Shown here in pieces: positions 6,813 to 10,421 of a stretch of DNA of 10,421 nucleotides. Position numbers and translations under genes: made by a program. How positions within the stretch are numbered: the first letter of the stretch is position 1; every line of letters starts with the position of its first letter. Origin of the DNA: an uncultured Syntrophobacteraceae bacterium (lineage in GTDB: Bacteria; Desulfobacterota; Syntrophobacteria; Syntrophobacterales; Syntrophobacteraceae); assembly GCA_937889795.1 (NCBI GenBank), contig CALBZH010000190.1, positions 1-10,421 of the forward strand, in the 5' to 3' direction. Under the pieces are notes generated by a model. The model worked only from the letters and a program-made list of their open reading frames with translations. It was not told where the DNA came from and made no database searches.

Positions 6813-7763
6813 TCAACGCTTCTGCCCCTTGTCGGGTGGTTTGACTTGAGGAAAATCGAGTCGCATGGAGCCATCTGCTCGGGGCGCCACGTCAACAGGT
6901 CGGTCGTCCCAGACAACGCGAAGTCCTTTGGCCTTGCGCGCTTCCACCTGAGCTCGCTCGGAGACCTCCCATTCCTTTCGCTCGCCCTTTTTCAGCTGAT
7001 AGACTTGGAAATCTTTGCTTGTATCCACTTTGACCCTGAGCTCGCTCCGCTCTTGAGCCTCAACCTCCAACCGATGCCGCGGGAGCACAATCGAGGTCGC
7101 TGGAGCTTCTGAGAGGGGCAGCACCTCGTCCGGAATTCGGCCCTCCACCGGATGTCGCGTCTGGGAGCTTCCCTGGACGAGACGGCTCGTTGAGCCCGGA
7201 TCACAAGAGCCCTCCTTGGAAGCCCGCATCTGCGACGCATCGGATGTCGGTGGACCAAAGGCCATCGTTGGCTCTTCACGAGTCGCTCCCCCCGCGAGCA
7301 TGTTTTCCGACGGAAGGTCCGGAGGCAGCTCCTGTTGGGGGTATCCTGTCAGGCTTAAGTCCTGAGTCTGTGTCCGGCCTTTCCATTTGGCATACAGGGC
7401 GCCTCCCAGCACCGTCGCCAAGAGCAGAACAAGGAGCACTCCCATGGCGATAATCCGCACATGAGCAGTCCTGCGAACCGTACGACACCATGACCGGTAT
7501 TGCCGGATACTGTCTCCTTGCCTGTCGTAGTGCCTGATGGCTGCCGCATGGCGCTCGAGCAATGGGTCCGGATCTATCCCCAGTACCTCGCAGTAGGTCC
7601 GCACAAACCCCGTGATGAGAATGGGTATCCCGATCCGACCGAAATGACCCTCCTCAATACTCTCCAGCATGCTGACACTGATGTGCGCCCTTTCGGAGAC
7701 AATCTTCAGGCTCAGCTGTTGCTTTTCCCGCTCAGACTTGAGGCGCTCGCCGATCTCTTTCAT
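6813..7763 (-). CDS. RodZ-like protein: N-terminal helix-turn-helix, one membrane segment, C-terminal DUF4115-like domain
   Basis: The 316-residue protein has the RodZ architecture. An N-terminal Cro/CI-like helix-turn-helix covers about 1-66 (MKEIGERLKSEREKQQLSL, then ISVSMLESIEEG and FVRTYCEVLGID). A basic stretch (86-104) and one membrane helix (about 104-124) follow, then a Pro/Ser-rich linker of about 100 residues and a C-terminal beta domain (about 228-305) resembling DUF4115 (KDFQVYQLKKGERKEWEV). In RodZ the helix-turn-helix end binds MreB in the cytosol and the C-terminal domain faces the periplasm, linking the cell-shape machinery to the wall. The C-terminal domain is divergent, so assignment as RodZ itself is likely but not certain. 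The ATG at 7763 was chosen from the family start; a GTG at 7772 would add 3 residues and has no better ribosome binding site. The SurA-like gene ends 26 bases upstream. Confidence 0.88.
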   Translation of the reverse strand: MKEIGERLKSEREKQQLSLKIVSERAHISVSMLESIEEGHFGRIGIPILITGFVRTYCEVLGIDPDPLLERHAAAIRHYDRQGDSIRQYRSWCRTVRRTAHVRIIAMGVLLVLLLATVLGGALYAKWKGRTQTQDLSLTGYPQQELPPDLPSENMLAGGATREEPTMAFGPPTSDASQMRASKEGSCDPGSTSRLVQGSSQTRHPVEGRIPDEVLPLSEAPATSIVLPRHRLEVEAQERSELRVKVDTSKDFQVYQLKKGERKEWEVSERAQVEARKAKGLRVVWDDRPVDVAPRADGSMRLDFPQVKPPDKGQKR

Positions 7764-7789
7764 CAAGCTCACATGTTTGCAGGGTTAAA

Positions 7790-8752
7790 TTACATGGAAA
7801 TCTGAATGAAGGCTTTCTTCTCCAGCTCCTGAACCCACTCGGTATACTTGCGCTCCATTTCCTGACCCACCAAATATTTCCGGGCCTTTTCCCGCACCGA
7901 AGGATCCGAGGAATCCAGCTTTTCCCTCTGCACGTCCAGCAGCTTCAGAATGTAAAAGCCCGTTGGTGCCTTGACCACTTCGGTCGTTTCCCCCGGACTG
8001 AGGCTCCTTGTCGCCGCTTCCATGGGCTTGGCCATCTCGGCCGCATCAACGAAACCAATGTCGCCACCGCTTTCGGCCGCCGGCCCTTTCGAGTACTGAC
8101 GGGCCAATTTTTCGAAGTCCTCACCCGCCTTGATGCGCGCAAGAATATCGCCAGCGAGCTTTTCGGTCGCGGCCCCCTTGTCTCCCTGGTCCGCTGAAGC
8201 AGGCAGAAAAATCACGGCCACGCGTCGTTTCTCTTTGAGGAAGCCTTGCCCCGACTTGAGAAGCGCATCCACCTGCGCGTCTGTCACGATGATCTTGGAT
8301 TTGACCGTACGATCAAGAAGGCGAGTTCGCTCTATCTGCTTCTTAATGGTTTCTCGGAGCTGGCTGAGGGTTTGGCCCTGCTGCTTCAGGGCCTGCTCAA
8401 ATTGAGCGTCATTCACGTTGTTGTCCCGTTTGATGTTCTCGATGGCTGCATCCACATCCTTGCTTGCAACAGAGATCTTGAGACGCTTCATTTCCTGCTC
8501 TGCCAGCTTATCGTAAACAAGGGACTTCAGGATCTTGCGCTCGATCTCCACCTGTTGGCTTGGGTCCGCTGCATTGAAATCCATGCCGAGCTTCTGCATC
8601 TGTTGAACGCGATCCTTGAGCTCGCTGTACAGGATGATCTCTCCGTTCACATTCGCCACGATCTTATCGACTGTCTCGGCACGGCCCAAACCCGCCGCAA
8701 GGCAGATTCCGAACATCACAAACAGGACATTAACCCGCTTGGCTACACGCAT
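7790..8752 (-). CDS. Periplasmic peptidyl-prolyl cis-trans isomerase / chaperone, SurA-PpiC type
   Basis: This 320-residue protein resembles SurA with a single parvulin domain. Residues 1-25 are a signal peptide (basic start, hydrophobic 8-22, cleavage near GRA-ET). The SurA N-terminal chaperone region follows at about 26-165 (DKIVANVNGEIILYSEL at 29-45, then several helices). The parvulin (rotamase) domain covers about 175-272, with YSKGPAAESGGDIGFVD (220-236) and ALSPGE-like SLSPGE (250-255) and GFYILKLLD. A C-terminal helix (285-316) completes the chaperone fold. E. coli SurA has two parvulin domains, while single-domain forms are common elsewhere. It should help outer-membrane proteins fold in the periplasm. 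The ATG at 8752 was chosen because GAGAGG (8759-8764) sits 6 bases upstream; an ATG 2 codons earlier lacks room for the site, and the open frame beyond it has no leader features. Confidence 0.93.
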   Translation of the reverse strand: MRVAKRVNVLFVMFGICLAAGLGRAETVDKIVANVNGEIILYSELKDRVQQMQKLGMDFNAADPSQQVEIERKILKSLVYDKLAEQEMKRLKISVASKDVDAAIENIKRDNNVNDAQFEQALKQQGQTLSQLRETIKKQIERTRLLDRTVKSKIIVTDAQVDALLKSGQGFLKEKRRVAVIFLPASADQGDKGAATEKLAGDILARIKAGEDFEKLARQYSKGPAAESGGDIGFVDAAEMAKPMEAATRSLSPGETTEVVKAPTGFYILKLLDVQREKLDSSDPSVREKARKYLVGQEMERKYTEWVQELEKKAFIQISM

Positions 8753-8758
8753 CGTCAT

Positions 8759-8764
8759 CCTCTC
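8759..8764 (-). promoter_or_regulatory. Ribosome binding site deciding the SurA-like start
   Basis: On the minus strand GAGAGG is followed by 6 bases and then the ATG at 8752. The other ATG, at 8758, directly abuts the site, which favours 8752. Confidence 0.7.
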
Positions 8765-8804
8765 ACAGGCTCCTCGCCGCCTCGGCTCCGCACACAGACA
8801 TTCA

Positions 8805-8826
8805 GCACAAAGTGCCGTGCGCACAA
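8805..8826. repeat. Cluster of short palindromes in the mfd to surA-like gap
   Basis: GCAC-AAA-GTGC (8805-8815) is followed after one base by the perfect palindrome GTGCGCAC (8817-8824), and GCACAA occurs twice (8805-8810, 8821-8826). The cluster lies within the 112-base gap, 53-74 bases before the SurA-like start. It could be an operator or a small hairpin, or chance. I see no convincing promoter or terminator in the gap. Confidence 0.3.
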
Positions 8827-8864
8827 GACTCAACTCATTAAGTTTACTAGACAAAAAAGCAAGC

Positions 8865-10421
8865 TCAGTTAGCCGACTCTTCCCTTCCATGGTCACTAAC
8901 ATGTCCGTTCAGCTCTTGCAAGGTTCTTTTCAGACGAAGCAACCGCTGCGCCAGATGGCGTCCCCATATCTCAACCTGGAGCTTCCTCGGCCCTTCCACC
9001 TTGCAGGCACATTTCTTAGCTTCGAACAGAGTCAGCACGGCCTCGACATCGGCATGCGGAGCAAAGTGAAGTGCAAACTTGTCCTCATCGCCGTCAAGGC
9101 GGACGATCCCCATTTCCTTGAAGAGAACCCGTATTTTGGCCAACAAGATGAGGCTCCGGGCACTCTCCGGAAAGGTCCCGTATCGGTCGCGCCACTCCGA
9201 AGTCAGCTCGTCGATGGCGGACTCATCGCTCAGGGTCGCCAACCGCTTGTAAGCGAGCAGCCTCTGATCGGCATCGGGAATGAAGGTTTCCGGAAGGAAT
9301 GCCGAGACGGGAACGTTGATCTCGGGGTCAATCGCGTCCTGCGTCACGGGCTCGCCCTTCATCCGTCGGATGGTGCGCTCGATGAGCTCCAAATAGAGCT
9401 CATACCCGATGGCGGCAATGTGCCCGGACTGAGCCGAGCCGAGAATGGTCCCGCCCCCGCGTATCTGGAGGTCATTGAGGGCGATCTTGAATCCAGCCCC
9501 CAGCTCGCTAAAATCCATAAGCGCCCTGAGCCGTTTTTGAGCGTCACGCGTGATGAGGTGCTCATCGGGAATCAGCAGATACGCATAGGCCTGCTCGGTC
9601 GATCTCCCAACCCGCCCTCGCAGCTGGTAGATCTGGGCAAGTCCGAATCGGTCCGCCCGGTTGATGACGATCGTGTTCGCCGCCGGGATATCCAAACCGG
9701 ATTCGATGATCGTCGTACAAACAAGCACATCCACTTTCCGGTGCATGAAATCCAGCATGATCTTCTCGAGATCGCGTTCCTGAAGCTGCCCGTGAGCCAC
9801 CGCCACGCGGGCCTCCGGCACGAGACGGGTCAGGATCGCTCCCATCTGATAGATGGACTGCACATGGTTGTGCACGAAGAAGACCTGCCCACCCCGTTTC
9901 AGCTCCCGGTAGAGTGCCTCGCGAATCGTGAATTCGTCGTACTTGCACACCATGGTTTCGATTGCACGCCTATCCTGAGGCGCCGTTTCGATCGTACTGA
10001 GATCGCGAATCCCCGCCAAAGACATCTGCAGGGTCCTCGGGATAGGGGTGGCCGTCAGGGTCAGCACGTCCACGGACGCGCGAAACTGTTTGAGGCGCTC
10101 CTTGTCCTTGACGCCGAACCGGTGCTCTTCGTCCACGATGAGCAGCCCGATGTCCTTAAAGGTGACATCCTTTTGCAGGAGACGATGGGTACCCACCACG
10201 ACGTCCACGGCTCCCTTCTTGATCTTGTCAAGGACCTGCTTCTGCTGCGCGGGGGTTTTGAATCGACTGAGAGAGGCGACCTCAATGGGGAACCCTTCGA
10301 ATCGCTCCACGAAGGTGTGGTAGTGCTGCTCGGCCAGGACTGTTGTCGGGACAAGCATGGCAACCTGCTTGCCGTCCAGCACGGCCTTGAAGGCTGCTCG
10401 GATCGCAACTTCCGTCTTCCC
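8865..10421 (-). CDS. mfd: Transcription-repair coupling factor Mfd, C-terminal part (gene continues past the right edge)
   Basis: Mfd pushes RNA polymerase off DNA lesions by ATP-driven translocation and recruits UvrA. Only the last 518 residues are in the window, less than half of the usual length of about 1150, so the UvrB-like and RNA-polymerase-binding parts are outside. The visible part starts inside Walker A (GKTEVAIRAAF). It then shows VPTTVLAEQHY (24-34), the DEEH box in IVDEEHRFG (95-103), TATPIPRTL (123-131), FFVHNHVQSI (181-190), AHGQ (209-212), TTIIESGLDIPAANT (236-250), and the arginine-finger motif QLRGRVGR (266-273). The last 150 residues or so are the Mfd C-terminal (TRCF) domain, which controls autoinhibition and UvrA access. 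The reading frame is open to the window edge without interruption. The SurA-like gene begins 112 bases downstream. Confidence 0.98.
   Translation of the reverse strand, partial: GKTEVAIRAAFKAVLDGKQVAMLVPTTVLAEQHYHTFVERFEGFPIEVASLSRFKTPAQQKQVLDKIKKGAVDVVVGTHRLLQKDVTFKDIGLLIVDEEHRFGVKDKERLKQFRASVDVLTLTATPIPRTLQMSLAGIRDLSTIETAPQDRRAIETMVCKYDEFTIREALYRELKRGGQVFFVHNHVQSIYQMGAILTRLVPEARVAVAHGQLQERDLEKIMLDFMHRKVDVLVCTTIIESGLDIPAANTIVINRADRFGLAQIYQLRGRVGRSTEQAYAYLLIPDEHLITRDAQKRLRALMDFSELGAGFKIALNDLQIRGGGTILGSAQSGHIAAIGYELYLELIERTIRRMKGEPVTQDAIDPEINVPVSAFLPETFIPDADQRLLAYKRLATLSDESAIDELTSEWRDRYGTFPESARSLILLAKIRVLFKEMGIVRLDGDEDKFALHFAPHADVEAVLTLFEAKKCACKVEGPRKLQVEIWGRHLAQRLLRLKRTLQELNGHVSDHGREESAN

Noticed and set aside
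8851..8870. T-run after mfd on the minus strand, considered as a terminator
   Set aside because: TTTTTT is present, but the preceding bases form only a 3-bp stem (GCT/AGC), too weak for an intrinsic terminator.
8753..8902. N-terminal extension of the SurA-like protein by up to 50 residues, overlapping the end of mfd
   Set aside because: The extra residues have no leader character and would push the signal peptide inward; the ATG at 8752 has a well-spaced site.
1..10421. Search for tRNA or rRNA genes, CRISPR repeats, transposase genes, att sites and phage or defence genes
   Set aside because: None seen. All substantial reading is explained by housekeeping genes with close spacing, and no long direct or inverted repeats were noticed by eye.

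Overview
The window is ordinary, densely packed bacterial chromosome: moderately GC-rich, about ten protein genes plus one gene cut by the right edge, intergenic gaps of 112 bases or less, and no RNA genes, insertion sequences, CRISPR arrays or prophage genes. The gene set fits a Gram-negative bacterium with a periplasm: a SurA-type periplasmic isomerase, a RodZ-like protein, a CcdA plus TlpA-like thiol-redox pair, and a secreted beta-carbonic anhydrase. The GatCA amidotransferase, the style of the proteins and the gene order suggest a deltaproteobacterial (Desulfobacterota, perhaps Syntrophobacter-like) lineage. That placement is inference from general familiarity, not from a database search.

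Left half, plus strand (105-3270): an exported beta-carbonic anhydrase; a short unrecognised cytosolic protein with an HExxH metal-binding motif; gatC; gatA. The genes are 9, 27 and 25 bases apart, so they probably form one transcript. GatC and GatA are two subunits of the aminoacyl-tRNA amidotransferase that makes Gln-tRNA(Gln) and/or Asn-tRNA(Asn). The third subunit, GatB, is not in the window.

Right half, minus strand (3267-10421, read right to left): mfd (3' part only), a SurA/PpiC-type peptidyl-prolyl isomerase, a RodZ-like membrane protein, recO, ccdA, a TlpA-like thioredoxin, and glgC. Gaps are 112, 26, 81, 75, -4 and 94 bases, and no convincing terminator lies between them, so several could be co-transcribed. 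Functionally this is a mixture: two DNA-repair proteins (Mfd, RecO), two envelope proteins (SurA-like, RodZ-like), a two-gene periplasmic thiol-reducing module whose genes overlap by ATGA, and glycogen synthesis (GlgC).

The two halves converge at 3267-3270, where the stop codons of gatA and glgC overlap. I found no evidence for a novel defence or mobile system. The most interesting items are the unrecognised HExxH protein between the carbonic anhydrase and gatC, the CPYC active site of the TlpA-like protein, the stop-codon overlap of gatA and glgC, the missing E. coli-type activator lysine in GlgC, and the four-tryptophan run in the RecO zinc-finger loop.
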